A DNA stretch of 64,000 nucleotides from Sporolactobacillus sp. THM19-2 (GCF_004153195.1 NZ_SEMC01000003.1:62001-126000); one strand, 5' to 3'. Counted from the first letter of the stretch, positions 17,267 through 26,739 are shown. Notes: generated by a model from the sequence alone, not told the origin. A program made the numbers and translations.

Positions 17267-18178
17267 TCAATCTTTAAAATTCCCGCTCTCGACATCCCTG
17301 ATAAAAGTAGCCAGATGATCAAAATAGACCGGGGCGTTGTCGATCATATGGTGATGACCGCCTTCCGGAGTTGTGGCCAGCCGTGCGTGAGGGATGCTTT
17401 CAGCCATACGCCTGGCTGCCGCAAGTGGCATCGTCTCGTGTTCACCGAATGTAAGGAGCGTCGGCACCTGGATGTTTTTCAGCTGATCCCGCACGTCCCA
17501 TTCTTTCAGCTTTCCTGTCACAACAAATTCGTTATCTCCCTGGAAGTCATTATAGACCGGAGTCGCCATCGTACTGATCAAATGGGAAATGGCCTTCGGG
17601 TGTTTCCGGTCGACATAGCCTTTATTTAATTGATCAACATATCCCTGGTAGCGGTCATTATCGTAATGATTCTCAGCCTCACACTTTTTCATAAAGGCCA
17701 CCGCATCAGGGGACAATTCTTTTTCCCGGATCTGATTAATATGTGCGACATACTCATCAATATTATCGGTCATGGAAGAAATAATAGCGCCTTTCAGGTG
17801 CTGCCCGTATTTCAAAGCGTACAGCTGAACCAGCAGTCCGCCCCAGCTCTGACCAATCAGATAGAAATGATCAAGCCCCAGTTTTCTGCGGACCTCATCA
17901 ACTTCTCCCAGAAAATAATCATACGTCAGATATTTCCCGGCCGTCTCCGGATCAGAGTAATCCGGCTGATCAGAATAAAAAGAACCAAGCTGATCATACA
18001 TATGGACCTGAATATCCAGCCCCTGCCCGGCAAGTTTCTCCGCAAAGTTCTCGTAGTATTCATGGGTGCCCCCCGGCCCACCGTGCAGGCACAGCAGGTG
18101 TATATTGCCGGTTCCCCGCGTATGTGTCCAGAGATGGTAGCCATTGTCAAGCGTAATAATCGTTGTCCCCTGTTTCAC
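17267..18178 (-). CDS. pip: Proline iminopeptidase-like alpha/beta hydrolase
   Basis: Releases N-terminal proline (or other residues) from peptides. At about 303 residues it carries the family HGGPGG oxyanion loop near 34, the nucleophile elbow GQSWGG with Ser near 107, a helical cap around 130-200, the acid in LTFGEHE near 247 and the catalytic His in GGHHHMI near 278. All triad elements are present. The start chosen is the GTG at 18178, spaced from AGGTG; the first GTG (18187) overlaps the ribosome site. The gene is single, with no signal peptide, so it is cytosolic. Its position by a LysR/permease pair appears incidental. Confidence 0.87.
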   Translation of the reverse strand: MKQGTTIITLDNGYHLWTHTRGTGNIHLLCLHGGPGGTHEYYENFAEKLAGQGLDIQVHMYDQLGSFYSDQPDYSDPETAGKYLTYDYFLGEVDEVRRKLGLDHFYLIGQSWGGLLVQLYALKYGQHLKGAIISSMTDNIDEYVAHINQIREKELSPDAVAFMKKCEAENHYDNDRYQGYVDQLNKGYVDRKHPKAISHLISTMATPVYNDFQGDNEFVVTGKLKEWDVRDQLKNIQVPTLLTFGEHETMPLAAARRMAESIPHARLATTPEGGHHHMIDNAPVYFDHLATFIRDVESGNFKD

Positions 18179-18279
18179 TGTTATCACCTGATTTTTATAG
18201 AATCTATCCCTATCATAACACGAATGGGCACAAGCGGAAAAAAATTCCGGTTCTGCCCGGAAACAGGTGAATGTGCCGG

Positions 18280-19158
18280 TTATTCGTATTTTCGGACAAT
18301 ATCCATAAATTTATTCACACGTTCGGTCAGCTCCAGCGTTTTCCGGTAAACCATCATCACGGTCAGAACCGGCTGGTCCTGATCTGTCAGGGGGATGCTG
18401 ACAATCGGATCCCCGGGCAGAATGGACAAATCTGCAATATAACTGATGGCCATGCCACCGCTGACGATCCTTTTCAGTGTGTCGATATTGCTGGTGCGAT
18501 AGATGATTTTCGGTGAAACACCCGCCTGGCGGGAAATATGCGTAAAAGCGACCGGATTGGCATAATGGTTGTCCAGAACAACAAACGGGAAATCACCGAC
18601 TTCACGAAAACTGACCGAACGGCAGGCCGCGAGCGGGCTGCCCGGACCCGCGACGATTTTAAATGGAACCACTTTCAGACTTTCCTCTATTAACTGCTCA
18701 TCCACTGGCGGTGTGACACTGCCAATCAGCCCAATGTCAATTTTCCCTTCCAGGACGGCGTGCAGAAGTTCCCGGGAACCGGCTTCGTACGTGTACAGGT
18801 GATTCAGCAGCCCGGACTTTAATAACTGATTAGTCATACCTGGAAAAAAACGGGCACTGATCGTCGGCGACATCCCAAATCGAATGATCTGCCGGTTAAG
18901 CGCGTAAATCTCCTGATGGGCGAGCCGCCACTCATTCAGCATGGGCTCAACATGATGGTAAAGCTGCCTTCCGCTTTCCGTAATCTGCAGTTCATTATGG
19001 TTATGGTTCCGCTCGACCAGTCTGGTCTGAAATTCTTTCTCCATCCTTTTAAGGGATAGAGTGATGGTCGGCTGACTGACATGATAAAATTCCGCTACCT
19101 TGGTAAAACTCCGTTCCTGGACCAGCCGCTGGAAATATCTCAAATCCTGTAAATTCAT
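18280..19158 (-). CDS. LysR-family regulator (MleR-like)
   Basis: A 292-residue LysR regulator: winged helix-turn-helix at residues 1-60 (FTKVAEFYHVSQPTITLSLK), effector domain from about 90. It is divergent from an AEC permease, 144 bases away, the pattern of a local activator of its neighbour. Sequence style and the AEC partner recall MleR/MleP of malolactic fermentation, but no malolactic enzyme gene is present here, so the inducer could be another organic acid. The ribosome site GAGGACAG precedes the ATG. Confidence 0.85.
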   Translation of the reverse strand: MNLQDLRYFQRLVQERSFTKVAEFYHVSQPTITLSLKRMEKEFQTRLVERNHNHNELQITESGRQLYHHVEPMLNEWRLAHQEIYALNRQIIRFGMSPTISARFFPGMTNQLLKSGLLNHLYTYEAGSRELLHAVLEGKIDIGLIGSVTPPVDEQLIEESLKVVPFKIVAGPGSPLAACRSVSFREVGDFPFVVLDNHYANPVAFTHISRQAGVSPKIIYRTSNIDTLKRIVSGGMAISYIADLSILPGDPIVSIPLTDQDQPVLTVMMVYRKTLELTERVNKFMDIVRKYE

Positions 19159-19302
19159 CTGTCCTCACTGATATAAATATTTTTTATGACCCTATGAACA
19201 TTTGACTATAATTCTAGCATTGTTGTATGCTCGTTGATACTAATTAATAAGTAAATTTTATGACGATTTATGACTTGTCGCACAGTGATGGAGGCCTTTA
19301 TC

Positions 19303-20238
19303 TTGGGAACGTTTTTTCAGGGGATCCAGGGGGTTCTTGTGATCCTTGTCATGATCAGTATCGGCTACGTATTAACCGACCGTGGCTGGTTTGATCGGAA
19401 AACCGGTAAATTAATGGCGCGACTGGTCACTCAGATCGCCCTGCCGGCTTATATGATCAGTACCATTACCGCCGATTTTACCAGTAAGGAATTAATGGTA
19501 TTGCTGCCTGACCTGTTTTTTCCGTTTTTGTCCATGTTTATCCTGTTTGCCCTTTCTTTTTTAGCCGTCAAACTGTTTGCCGTCCCGAATAGTCACAGCG
19601 GTCTGTTTAAATCGATGTTCTGTAATTCGAATACCGTTTTCATCGGTTTGCCGGTTAATATGGCGCTGTTTGGTGATGATAGTCTGCCCTATGTCCTTGT
19701 TTATTATATGGCCAATACTACTTTTTTCTGGACTCTGGGTGTTTATCTGATTCAAAGAGACGGGGACAGCTCTTCACGCCTGAGTCTGAAACAAACGTTA
19801 AGTAAAATCTTCTCACCGCCTCTGATGGGTTTTATTGTCGGCGTGATCCTGATCCTGCTGAATATTCGGCTGCCGAAATTCCTTATGTCGGATCTGAATT
19901 ATATCGGAGGTCTGACCATTCCTCTGTCGATGCTCTTCATCGGTTTCGCCATTCATCAGGCCGGACTGAACAAATTAAGCCTGAACAGGGATAATATTGG
20001 TGTCCTGGTCGGACGATTCATTGCTGCACCTGTCTTGATGACCCTGCTCGTCCTGCCGGCACCGATGCCGCTATTGATGAAACAGGTCTTTATCCTGCAG
20101 TCAGCGATGCCGGTGATGACCAATGCGCCGGTCGTCTCCGAACTTTACCATGCCGATTCGGACTACGCAGCAGTGATGGTGACAGAAACCACGCTTCTCA
20201 GCCTGGTTGAAATTCCTGTCCTGATGACAATGATTTGA
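19303..20238 (+). CDS. AEC-family organic acid permease
   Basis: About 311 residues forming ten hydrophobic helices in two halves of five, the auxin efflux carrier fold used in bacteria for malate, citrate and malonate. Landmarks include ARLVTQIALPAYMIST near 45 (first broken helix), SNTVFIGLPV near 117, and GLTIPLSMLFIGF near 222. The frame opens at 19270, but GGAGG at 19290 points to the TTG at 19303 (MGTFFQGIQG). Control by the divergent LysR gene is likely. The substrate is unassigned. Confidence 0.85.
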   Translation: MGTFFQGIQGVLVILVMISIGYVLTDRGWFDRKTGKLMARLVTQIALPAYMISTITADFTSKELMVLLPDLFFPFLSMFILFALSFLAVKLFAVPNSHSGLFKSMFCNSNTVFIGLPVNMALFGDDSLPYVLVYYMANTTFFWTLGVYLIQRDGDSSSRLSLKQTLSKIFSPPLMGFIVGVILILLNIRLPKFLMSDLNYIGGLTIPLSMLFIGFAIHQAGLNKLSLNRDNIGVLVGRFIAAPVLMTLLVLPAPMPLLMKQVFILQSAMPVMTNAPVVSELYHADSDYAAVMVTETTLLSLVEIPVLMTMI

Positions 20239-20250
20239 CAGTAAAGCAGT

Positions 20251-20294
20251 AAAAAACCGGGATGCCCTGAGCAAAGAGAAATTCCCGGTTTTTT
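20251..20294 (+). terminator. Terminator after AEC permease
   Basis: AAAAACCGGGA and TTCCCGGTTTTTT flank a 20-base loop, starting about 12 bases after the stop codon. Confidence 0.82.
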
Positions 20295-20392
20295 CCTGCG
20301 CCTTGATCCCTGTCATACCCATAGCGTGATATAACTTGTAAAATAGGGCTTGGCAGAACCCTGATCGACGTTTGAGAAGGAAGGCTAAAGAA

Positions 20393-20710
20393 ATGGGAAA
20401 AAGAGCATTAAATAACGGCCCCGTAATCCGCAAAGAAAAAGAAACCGTTACCAAAATGATCGAGATTTTCTGCAGAAAAAAACACCATCAGAAAGAACTG
20501 TGTGATTCGTGTCGCGATTTAAATAATTATGCATTAAAACGACTTTCCTATTGCCGCTTTGGAGAAAATAAAAGTGCCTGCTCCAATTGTAAAGTCCATT
20601 GCTACAGTCCGGTTTATCGAAAAAAAATCAAAGAAGTCATGCGTTTCTCCGGACCTTGGATGCTGCTGTATCATCCCATTTTCTCCATTCGGCATCTTTT
20701 AAAAAGATAA
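20393..20710 (+). CDS. YgbA-like cysteine-rich protein (nitrous-oxide-stimulated promoter family)
   Basis: A 105-residue basic protein with eight Cys arranged around FCRKKH, ELCDSCRDL, YCRFG and ACSNCKVHCY, which suggests a bound metal ion or Fe-S cluster. The pattern, including KVHCYxPxYRKKIKxVMRFSGPWM, is the hallmark of the YgbA family, expressed during nitrosative stress in enterobacteria and of unsolved function. The start at 20393 follows AAGGAAGG with about 9-base spacing; the TTG at 20372 would extend it without a ribosome site. mpg follows after 65 bases and may be cotranscribed. Confidence 0.82.
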   Translation: MGKRALNNGPVIRKEKETVTKMIEIFCRKKHHQKELCDSCRDLNNYALKRLSYCRFGENKSACSNCKVHCYSPVYRKKIKEVMRFSGPWMLLYHPIFSIRHLLKR

Positions 20711-20775
20711 GGATCAGCTGTGCAGTATTCCTCGGGCCATATAAACGTTAAAAACACAGCGGCAGGTGATACAGG

Positions 20776-21441
20776 ATGAACAGGAAGCGACAACTCAGCG
20801 ATTTTTTCAGTCAGCAGTCGACTCCCGATATTGCCCGCTCCGTTCTGGGAAAACGGCTCGTTTATGAGCACCCTGGGGGGATCATGAGCGGATATATCGT
20901 TGAAGCAGAAGCCTATCTGGGGCAAAAAGATTCAGCAGCGCACGCCTATAAAGGACGACGTACACCGGCGAACGAAGCACTGTACGGGCCGCCCGGTACG
21001 ATTTATATTTATTTGCTGCACGGACGGGCCATGCTGGACATTGCCGTGCAGAAGAAAGAAGTTCCCCAGGGGATACTGATTCGTGCCATTGAGCCATTGG
21101 ACGGCAGGGATCTGATGGAAAAGAACCGAAAAAAGCATGGCTTTGAGCTCACAAATGGTCCGGGTAAATTCATGGAAGCACTGGGCATCCACGACAAATC
21201 GTTAAACAGGAAACATATGGGGGACGCCCCTCTGTACATAGATCTGTCTGCAGAAAGGGAACCGGAAGAAATCGGCGTTTCCGCCCGTAAAGGGATCAGC
21301 CGCCGGGGAAGTGGCACCTGCTGGCCATTCCGTTTCTTTGTCAAAGGCAACCCATATGTGTCTGGCATAAAGAAAAGTGAAGTGAATGACCACTCATTTG
21401 GTTGGAAAAAAGCAGGTGAACAGACCCGGATGCATCACTAA
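20776..21441 (+). CDS. mpg: DNA-3-methyladenine glycosylase (AAG/MPG type)
   Basis: Excises alkylated purines in base-excision repair. The 221-residue length and motifs match the AAG family: the N-terminal DIARSVLGKRLVYE, the catalytic Glu in VEAEAYLG near 43, the nucleotide-flipping YGPPGTIYIYLLHGR near 74, the GPGKFMEALGI motif near 130, and the C-terminal PFRFFVKGNPYVSG. All appear intact. Together with the upstream YgbA-like gene (nitrosative stress) and the downstream kinase-like protein-repair gene it makes a loose damage-repair neighbourhood, which is inference. Confidence 0.93.
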   Translation: MNRKRQLSDFFSQQSTPDIARSVLGKRLVYEHPGGIMSGYIVEAEAYLGQKDSAAHAYKGRRTPANEALYGPPGTIYIYLLHGRAMLDIAVQKKEVPQGILIRAIEPLDGRDLMEKNRKKHGFELTNGPGKFMEALGIHDKSLNRKHMGDAPLYIDLSAEREPEEIGVSARKGISRRGSGTCWPFRFFVKGNPYVSGIKKSEVNDHSFGWKKAGEQTRMHH

Positions 21442-21488
21442 GGTTTATAATATAGGGATAGACCTTTTCATGACGAGGAGGATGTAAA

Positions 21489-22346
21489 ATGGACCCTAAC
21501 TGGATAAGCAAGTTGCTGCTTAAGGATATCCGGTCGGTAACACGTATTGGCGGTGGTGATGTGAATCAGGCTTACCGTGTCGATACCGGCAGGGAAAGCT
21601 ATTTTCTTCTGGTTCAGCCAAATCATCCGCAAAGCTTTTACGATAGTGAGATTGCCGGATTAAAAGCATTTAAAGAAGCAGGTGTTCAGGCTCCACAGGT
21701 CATTAAGAGCGGACAGATCCACGGTGATGCCTATCTCCTGCTCAATTACCTTGAGCGTGGAACCGGAAGCCAGTCTGATTTAGGAAAACTGGTTGCCCAT
21801 CTTCACCAACATAGAAGCCCGAACGGCAAATTTGGCTTTGATTACCCCTATTCGGGTACAAGCATTTCATTCAATAATGATTGGACAGATTCATGGACGG
21901 AGCTGTTCGTCACCCGGCGTCTGGACGTACTTGCTTCAGCGCTGCAAAAGAAAGGCCTGTGGACCGGACAGGAAGAAAGATTATATAAAGAAAGTCGTGC
22001 TCGCATCGTCTCCGAACTGGCACGACATCCGAGTCAGCCCGTCTTGCTGCATGGTGATTTATGGGGCGGGAACTATATGTTTACAGCAGACGGGTCCCCT
22101 GCATTAATTGATCCGGCAGCCCTTTACGGCGATCGAGAGCTGGATATTGGCGTGACAACGGTCTTTGGCGGTTTTACTTCTGAATTTTACCGGGCTTATG
22201 CGGCGTCCTGTCCGTTTGATGAAGGATATGAAAAACGTCTGGCGTTTTATCAGCTGTATTATCTGATGGTTCATCTGAATAAATTTGGTCTGGGTTATGC
22301 CGGGAGTGTACTTGCTATGCTGAATAAGATTATTAAAGAAAATTAG
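21489..22346 (+). CDS. Fructosamine/ketosamine-3-kinase family protein
   Basis: A 285-residue aminoglycoside-phosphotransferase-fold kinase. The Brenner-like catalytic loop LLHGDLWGGNYMF near 184 and the metal-binding ALIDPAALYGDRELDI near 203 are those of fructosamine-3-kinases. Such enzymes phosphorylate sugar adducts on protein amines so that they fall off (deglycation). The N-lobe GGGDVNQAYRV resembles the family nucleotide loop. The ribosome site GAGGAGGATG is strong. It is the last gene before the convergent mevalonate operon. Confidence 0.87.
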   Translation: MDPNWISKLLLKDIRSVTRIGGGDVNQAYRVDTGRESYFLLVQPNHPQSFYDSEIAGLKAFKEAGVQAPQVIKSGQIHGDAYLLLNYLERGTGSQSDLGKLVAHLHQHRSPNGKFGFDYPYSGTSISFNNDWTDSWTELFVTRRLDVLASALQKKGLWTGQEERLYKESRARIVSELARHPSQPVLLHGDLWGGNYMFTADGSPALIDPAALYGDRELDIGVTTVFGGFTSEFYRAYAASCPFDEGYEKRLAFYQLYYLMVHLNKFGLGYAGSVLAMLNKIIKEN

Positions 22347-22434
22347 CGTCCGGCTTTGACTCACAGGCCACGTCTTTTCAGGGCGCGGTGGTATACTCAC
22401 TATATACTTAGAACCGTCATGGATGGCTGTCCGA

Positions 22435-23493
22435 CTAATCACTTACGGATGAACGTCTGGCAAGCTTTTCCGGATTTGGTCCCCGAAGCCGTGCCCACTC
22501 CAGTGGAGAACCACTCAGGATCAGGTCTTTTCTGCGAAGAGAGGCCACATCCGGGCAGCCGAGCAGCAGCATCATTTGAGTCAGCTGTTCTTTCCATTCT
22601 TCAATCTGTCTGATCAGTCCATCCGCTCCCTCCGCCAGAGCGGTATGGAGAAACGTACCTGAGATGCCAACTGCACGGGCGCCCAGTGCGAGCGCTTTAA
22701 GGATGTCAAGAGGATGACGCACCCCGCCTGATGCAAAAAAAGTAGTCTGATCAAGATAAGACTGCGCTTCAAGCATGGAAATGACTGTCGACTGACCCCA
22801 ATTCTCCAGATAATCGTATCGCGCCCGGTTCCGGCGGCGATTCTCAATGGAAATAAAATTAACACCGCCTCTGCCGGCAACATCGATCACATCCACGCCT
22901 GCATTCACCAATTTCCGAAACGTTGCCCTGCTCATCCCGAATCCAACCTCTTTGACGACAACCGGTACATCAACCGAACGGACGATTTTCTCCAGATTTT
23001 TCAGCCATGATGAAAAATCCCGGTCTCCTTCCGGCATGACAATTTCCTGAGGTGCATTTAAGTGGATCTGCAGCGCGTTTGCTTCCAGCATATCGACGGC
23101 TCTTTTCGCCTGTTCTGCATCCAGCTCAGCACCTATATTGGCAAAGATAAATCCATCCGGATTGACGCGGCGCAGCACGCGAAATGTACCGCGTAATTCC
23201 GGATCCTTTAAAGCCGCCTTCTGTGAGCCGGAGGCAACTGCTATCCCTGTTGCTGCGGCTGCCCGTGACAGGCTTTCATTGATTTTTTTAGTTTTCTCGC
23301 TTCCTCCGGTCATCCCATTGATAAAAAAGGCATGCGGCCATGAAGTAAACGGCAGTTCCGTGGTACAGTCAATCTGATTAAGGCTCATTTCCGGCAAAGC
23401 ATCATGAATAAATTTTACAGAATCAAAATCGTTCTCGTGTTTCCGGTAGGTTTCCTGAAATAGTCGGACATGCTGATCTTTACGTGACTCCAT
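22435..23493 (-). CDS. fni: Type 2 isopentenyl-diphosphate isomerase (FMN)
   Basis: Interconverts IPP and DMAPP using reduced FMN and Mg2+. About 352 residues in a TIM barrel. Family motifs present are FINGMTGGS near 65, VASGSQKAAL near 103, HLNAPQEIVMPEGDR near 147, VVVKEVGFGMS near 180, AGRGGVNFIS near 208 and the FMN-phosphate GVRHP...GARAVGISG near 260-285. It is the last gene of the mevalonate operon, 19 bases after mvaK2. ATG 23493 is preferred to the GTG at 23496 because it is spaced 7 bases from AAAAGGG. Confidence 0.94.
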   Translation of the reverse strand: MESRKDQHVRLFQETYRKHENDFDSVKFIHDALPEMSLNQIDCTTELPFTSWPHAFFINGMTGGSEKTKKINESLSRAAAATGIAVASGSQKAALKDPELRGTFRVLRRVNPDGFIFANIGAELDAEQAKRAVDMLEANALQIHLNAPQEIVMPEGDRDFSSWLKNLEKIVRSVDVPVVVKEVGFGMSRATFRKLVNAGVDVIDVAGRGGVNFISIENRRRNRARYDYLENWGQSTVISMLEAQSYLDQTTFFASGGVRHPLDILKALALGARAVGISGTFLHTALAEGADGLIRQIEEWKEQLTQMMLLLGCPDVASLRRKDLILSGSPLEWARLRGPNPEKLARRSSVSD

Positions 23494-23512
23494 CACATTA
23501 CCCTTTTCCCTT

Positions 23513-24586
23513 TTAGAATACTTTCTTCGCTACATGCAGATCTAACGGCAGGATGCCATGCTTTTTCCATTCGGCAAAGAGCGCTTCTTTATCGACTTTT
23601 CGATGAGCAAGCGCGATGCCGCAATCTCCTCCGCCGGCACCGGACGTTTTCGCTGCGCCCTGATGGTTTTCAGCAATCCTGCAGAGCTGGTGCAGTCTGT
23701 CGGTTTCAATTAACACGCCGCAAAGCCTCGATAATTGGGCCAGAATCCTTCGATTTTCCCGGATCCCCTCTAATATGGCCGGCGCATGCTGTTTGAGAAA
23801 ACCGCCAATCATCTTTTCTACACAGGCCTTGCTTTGATTTAAAAAGTGCCGGTAACCCTGCTCCCTCGTCCGCCTTGCTTTTTCCACCCGATCAACGAGT
23901 TTGAATGTTGATGCCGGTTTCCCCGTCCAGCCGACCAGCAATCGCAGATCCGGCGGAAGCGCGAGTGAGCGTATCGATAACATGGGCCAGTCTGTATGAA
24001 GCAATCCAAGCCAGTCTGCTCCTGAACGAATCATCTGCGCCAGCCATCGGTGATCAAATGATGTATACGCAATCCAGCCGCCGTAAACACTGGCAGCAAT
24101 ATCTCCGCAGGACCCGTTCCCCTGAATGTGAAGATGGGCGATGGCCGACAGTTTAAAGACGGTTTCCCGGTCCATTTTTACTTCATAAAAAGCAAGGATG
24201 GCCTTCACACAGGCGACTGTTACGGCAGCGCTGGAACCCAGTCCATATTTTTTCCCATCTTTTCTTGTCAAATCACTGCTGATCGTTATTTGATAGGTAT
24301 CAGGCATTTTCCCCAGCGACTGTATGTATTGCTCCGTCCATTCAATCGCCGATAATACAAAGCGAAAGGGACGGGCGTCTCCTTCAGTAATCCAGTGACT
24401 GGCGCCATTGCGTCTCAGAACCAGCGCTGCGTCAGCCCATTGGATCCGCCCGGTTGTTTCGTTATGTTCAATTTGTACCGTCACGTACTTATCGACGGCA
24501 ACAATGATCGCAGGATAACCCGGTTCAACGACCGCATATTCTCCTGCTATATAAAGTTTTCCAGGTGCACATTGTATGAAGGGCAA
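23513..24586 (-). CDS. mvaK2: Phosphomevalonate kinase
   Basis: Phosphorylates phosphomevalonate to diphosphomevalonate. A 357-residue GHMP kinase: N-terminal APGKLYIAGEYAVVEPGYPA (motif 1), ATP-binding KKYGLGSSAAVTVA near 113-126 (motif 2), and C-terminal KTSGAGGGDCGIAL near 313 (motif 3). It sits 15 bases after mvaD. The set of three GHMP kinases plus fni matches the lower mevalonate pathway as organised in Gram-positive cocci and lactobacilli. Confidence 0.94.
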   Translation of the reverse strand: MPFIQCAPGKLYIAGEYAVVEPGYPAIIVAVDKYVTVQIEHNETTGRIQWADAALVLRRNGASHWITEGDARPFRFVLSAIEWTEQYIQSLGKMPDTYQITISSDLTRKDGKKYGLGSSAAVTVACVKAILAFYEVKMDRETVFKLSAIAHLHIQGNGSCGDIAASVYGGWIAYTSFDHRWLAQMIRSGADWLGLLHTDWPMLSIRSLALPPDLRLLVGWTGKPASTFKLVDRVEKARRTREQGYRHFLNQSKACVEKMIGGFLKQHAPAILEGIRENRRILAQLSRLCGVLIETDRLHQLCRIAENHQGAAKTSGAGGGDCGIALAHRKVDKEALFAEWKKHGILPLDLHVAKKVF

Positions 24587-24601
24587 TTAAATCTGTCTCC
24601 T

Positions 24602-25579
24602 TTACTGAACCGGATGATCCAGATACGCAACACCTGGACCCGGTCTGGTCACGATGAGCGCCTCAGAGGGGAAGAACCTGGACAGATCTTCGCGAATCCG
24701 GTTAACATCGGGCTGCAGGCAAAACAGTTTGACATTCGGTCCGGCATCAATCGTGAAATAGCACGGCACCCCCTGGCTGCGCAGATATGCGGCGCGCCGC
24801 ATCACGGTCAGGGTGCCTTCTTCCCAGTACGTAAAAGGCGGATCGGCCGCCAGCATGGCCGCATGCATCCTGAGCGCATTGGCTTCCGCTATTTTGCCAA
24901 GAGATTCAAAATCATGTGCCCGAATCGCCGGCTCTATTCCGGCAAGGTCCTTTTCAGACTGCCGAACCCAGACAGGATAAAAAGGTGAGGTCTCAACTGT
25001 TCGCTTCATCCCCGCACGACTGGAGATCCTTTTCGCTTTTCCATTCACAACAACCGACAGGACGCGAATGGGCCATCTGGCCGGATCCACCGGCAGTGCA
25101 TAAGAACTTGCATCATCCGTTCCCTTCAGCCATTTCACAAAACCGCCGTAAATCGAACGCGAAGCTGATCCCGAACCGCGGCGGGCAAGCCGTGACAGGG
25201 CGGCGGGGGAGCAGTCCATCCCATACGCGCGGGCGGCTGCGGCCGCAAGCGCTGCAAAACCGGAAGCTGAAGAAGCAAAGCCGGCAGCAACCGGAACATG
25301 ATTTCTGGTGACAATGCGTGCGAACAGGTGACTTCCCGATTTTTCACGAATCAGATGCATAAAACGTCTGACTTTTTCAGCAGAAGCGCCGCTCAGAAGC
25401 ACGCCATCCATGACAACTTCATCTTCGTGCAGCGCTTTTAGCGGTTCAACGCCTGTTTCCGTGTAAAACGTATCAAGAGTCAGCGATAAGCTGCTGTTCA
25501 TCGGTAAAATCAGCTGCTCATCCCTCTTTCCCCAATACTTGATCAAAGCAATATTCGTATAGGCTCGTGCAGCATCCAC
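24602..25579 (-). CDS. mvaD: Diphosphomevalonate decarboxylase
   Basis: ATP-dependent decarboxylation of diphosphomevalonate to IPP. About 325 residues with the family start ARAYTNIALIKYWGKRD, MNSSLSLTLD, the ATP loop AAGFASSASGFAALA near 100 with the conserved Ser run, and TIDAGPNVKLFC near 275 carrying the catalytic Asp. The frame opens at 25600, but AAGGGGAG places the start at the GTG 25579, which gives the usual family N-terminus. The neighbours are mvaK1 upstream and mvaK2 downstream with very short gaps. Confidence 0.93.
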   Translation of the reverse strand: MDAARAYTNIALIKYWGKRDEQLILPMNSSLSLTLDTFYTETGVEPLKALHEDEVVMDGVLLSGASAEKVRRFMHLIREKSGSHLFARIVTRNHVPVAAGFASSASGFAALAAAAARAYGMDCSPAALSRLARRGSGSASRSIYGGFVKWLKGTDDASSYALPVDPARWPIRVLSVVVNGKAKRISSRAGMKRTVETSPFYPVWVRQSEKDLAGIEPAIRAHDFESLGKIAEANALRMHAAMLAADPPFTYWEEGTLTVMRRAAYLRSQGVPCYFTIDAGPNVKLFCLQPDVNRIREDLSRFFPSEALIVTRPGPGVAYLDHPVQ

Positions 25580-25618
25580 AGCATTCACTCCCCTTCCCAT
25601 GCCACGCCGGGCATGGAT

Positions 25619-26578
25619 TCAGGTTCTGACTGGAATATATCCATCCTGAAACGGCTGAATCCATGTATTGTGCGCGCCTGCACTCACTAACTTTTTCGCC
25701 AGATGCGACGCCCTTTCTGCATCTTTAACCAGTGCGATGATGCAGCCGCCGCAGCCGCCGCCGGTCAGCTTTGCTCCCATCGCTCCATTAGCCATGGCAG
25801 TATCAACCAGATGATCCAGAGTGGCATGGCTGACGCCAAGTTCTCTGAGAATCAGATGGGCATCGAGCAGGATTGGTCCCAGCGCTTCCTCTTTAGCTGT
25901 TTCCAGTGTTTTTCTTGCCAGTGAAGTCAGCACACCTAACTGTTCTATTTTTCCCTGGAGATGTACGCTTTGCTTCAATCGCTTTTTCAGGCTGGCAACC
26001 GCGTGAAGGGTCTGCCCCTTTAAACCGGTATCGGCAATCACCAGAGTGGCATGCAGCGTATTGTGGATCCATTCTGTTCCCTTTTCCTTCATAAAGAAAA
26101 TCGGATGTGCACTACTGGCTGCAGCCGCATCAATACCGCTCGGATTTCCATGACAGCATTTTTCAGAAATTTCGACGAGACTGAGGAGTCTGTGCCGGTC
26201 AAGCGGCGTATTAAAATAATGAAACAGGCTGCGGACAACCGATATGGCCACAGCTGCACTCGAACCCATGCCCCGCTCTTCCGGTATGCGGCTTTTGATG
26301 GAAATCATAAGACCCCCTTCAGGTTGTTTTAAAGCACGCAGAACGGCCGGAATCATCTTTTTGAGTCCGGCAATGTTGTCATCACCGTTGCTCAAAATCC
26401 CATGATGGAAGGCACACTCCAGCCTCAGCGGTCCGGGGCAGTGCATGGTCCGGGTCACTGCACGCACGACGGGTACGGGCATGGCGATTGCCGGTTGCCC
26501 GTAGACCACCGAATGTTCACCAATCAGAATAATTTTACTGCTGCTTTCTCCAATACCAGTTCTGTATTTTGTCATCAT
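25619..26578 (-). CDS. mvaK1: Mevalonate kinase
   Basis: First enzyme of the lower mevalonate pathway, phosphorylating mevalonate. About 319 residues with GHMP motifs: SSKIILIGEHSVVYGQPAIA near 12-30, the ATP loop PEERGMGSSAAVAISV near 105 and AKLTGGGCGGCIIAL near 265. The start is placed at 26578 or 26575 (MMTKYRTG); the open frame runs to 26653 but the extra residues have no counterpart in the family, and the ribosome site is weak. It is the first gene of the four-gene operon. HMG-CoA synthase and reductase are not in the window. Confidence 0.93.
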   Translation of the reverse strand: MMTKYRTGIGESSSKIILIGEHSVVYGQPAIAMPVPVVRAVTRTMHCPGPLRLECAFHHGILSNGDDNIAGLKKMIPAVLRALKQPEGGLMISIKSRIPEERGMGSSAAVAISVVRSLFHYFNTPLDRHRLLSLVEISEKCCHGNPSGIDAAAASSAHPIFFMKEKGTEWIHNTLHATLVIADTGLKGQTLHAVASLKKRLKQSVHLQGKIEQLGVLTSLARKTLETAKEEALGPILLDAHLILRELGVSHATLDHLVDTAMANGAMGAKLTGGGCGGCIIALVKDAERASHLAKKLVSAGAHNTWIQPFQDGYIPVRT

Positions 26579-26710
26579 CGTATACCAGCTTCTTCTATAT
26601 TCTGTATCGACTCTATCGGAAATAAATTTAGAAAGACCCGAAAAGCAGGACAATTTATCGATGGAACAGGACGTCCCGGCTCCTGAATGGATTCACTCTC
26701 TCCTCTAAAC

Positions 26711-26739
26711 ATTCTATGGGTAATACGTCCTGTTTTCAA
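26711..26739 (-). promoter_or_regulatory. Sigma-A promoter of the mevalonate operon
   Basis: Minus strand: TTGAAA, 17 bases, TAGAAT, about 135 bases before mvaK1. The leader between this and mvaK1 holds a possible 13-codon open frame starting GTG after GAGGAG, with no evidence that it is translated. The rest of the 26579-26927 gap shows nothing else. Confidence 0.6.

Noticed and set aside
18280-20238. Malolactic fermentation operon
   Set aside because: The LysR/AEC pair resembles mleR/mleP, but no malolactic enzyme gene is present, so the substrate is left open.
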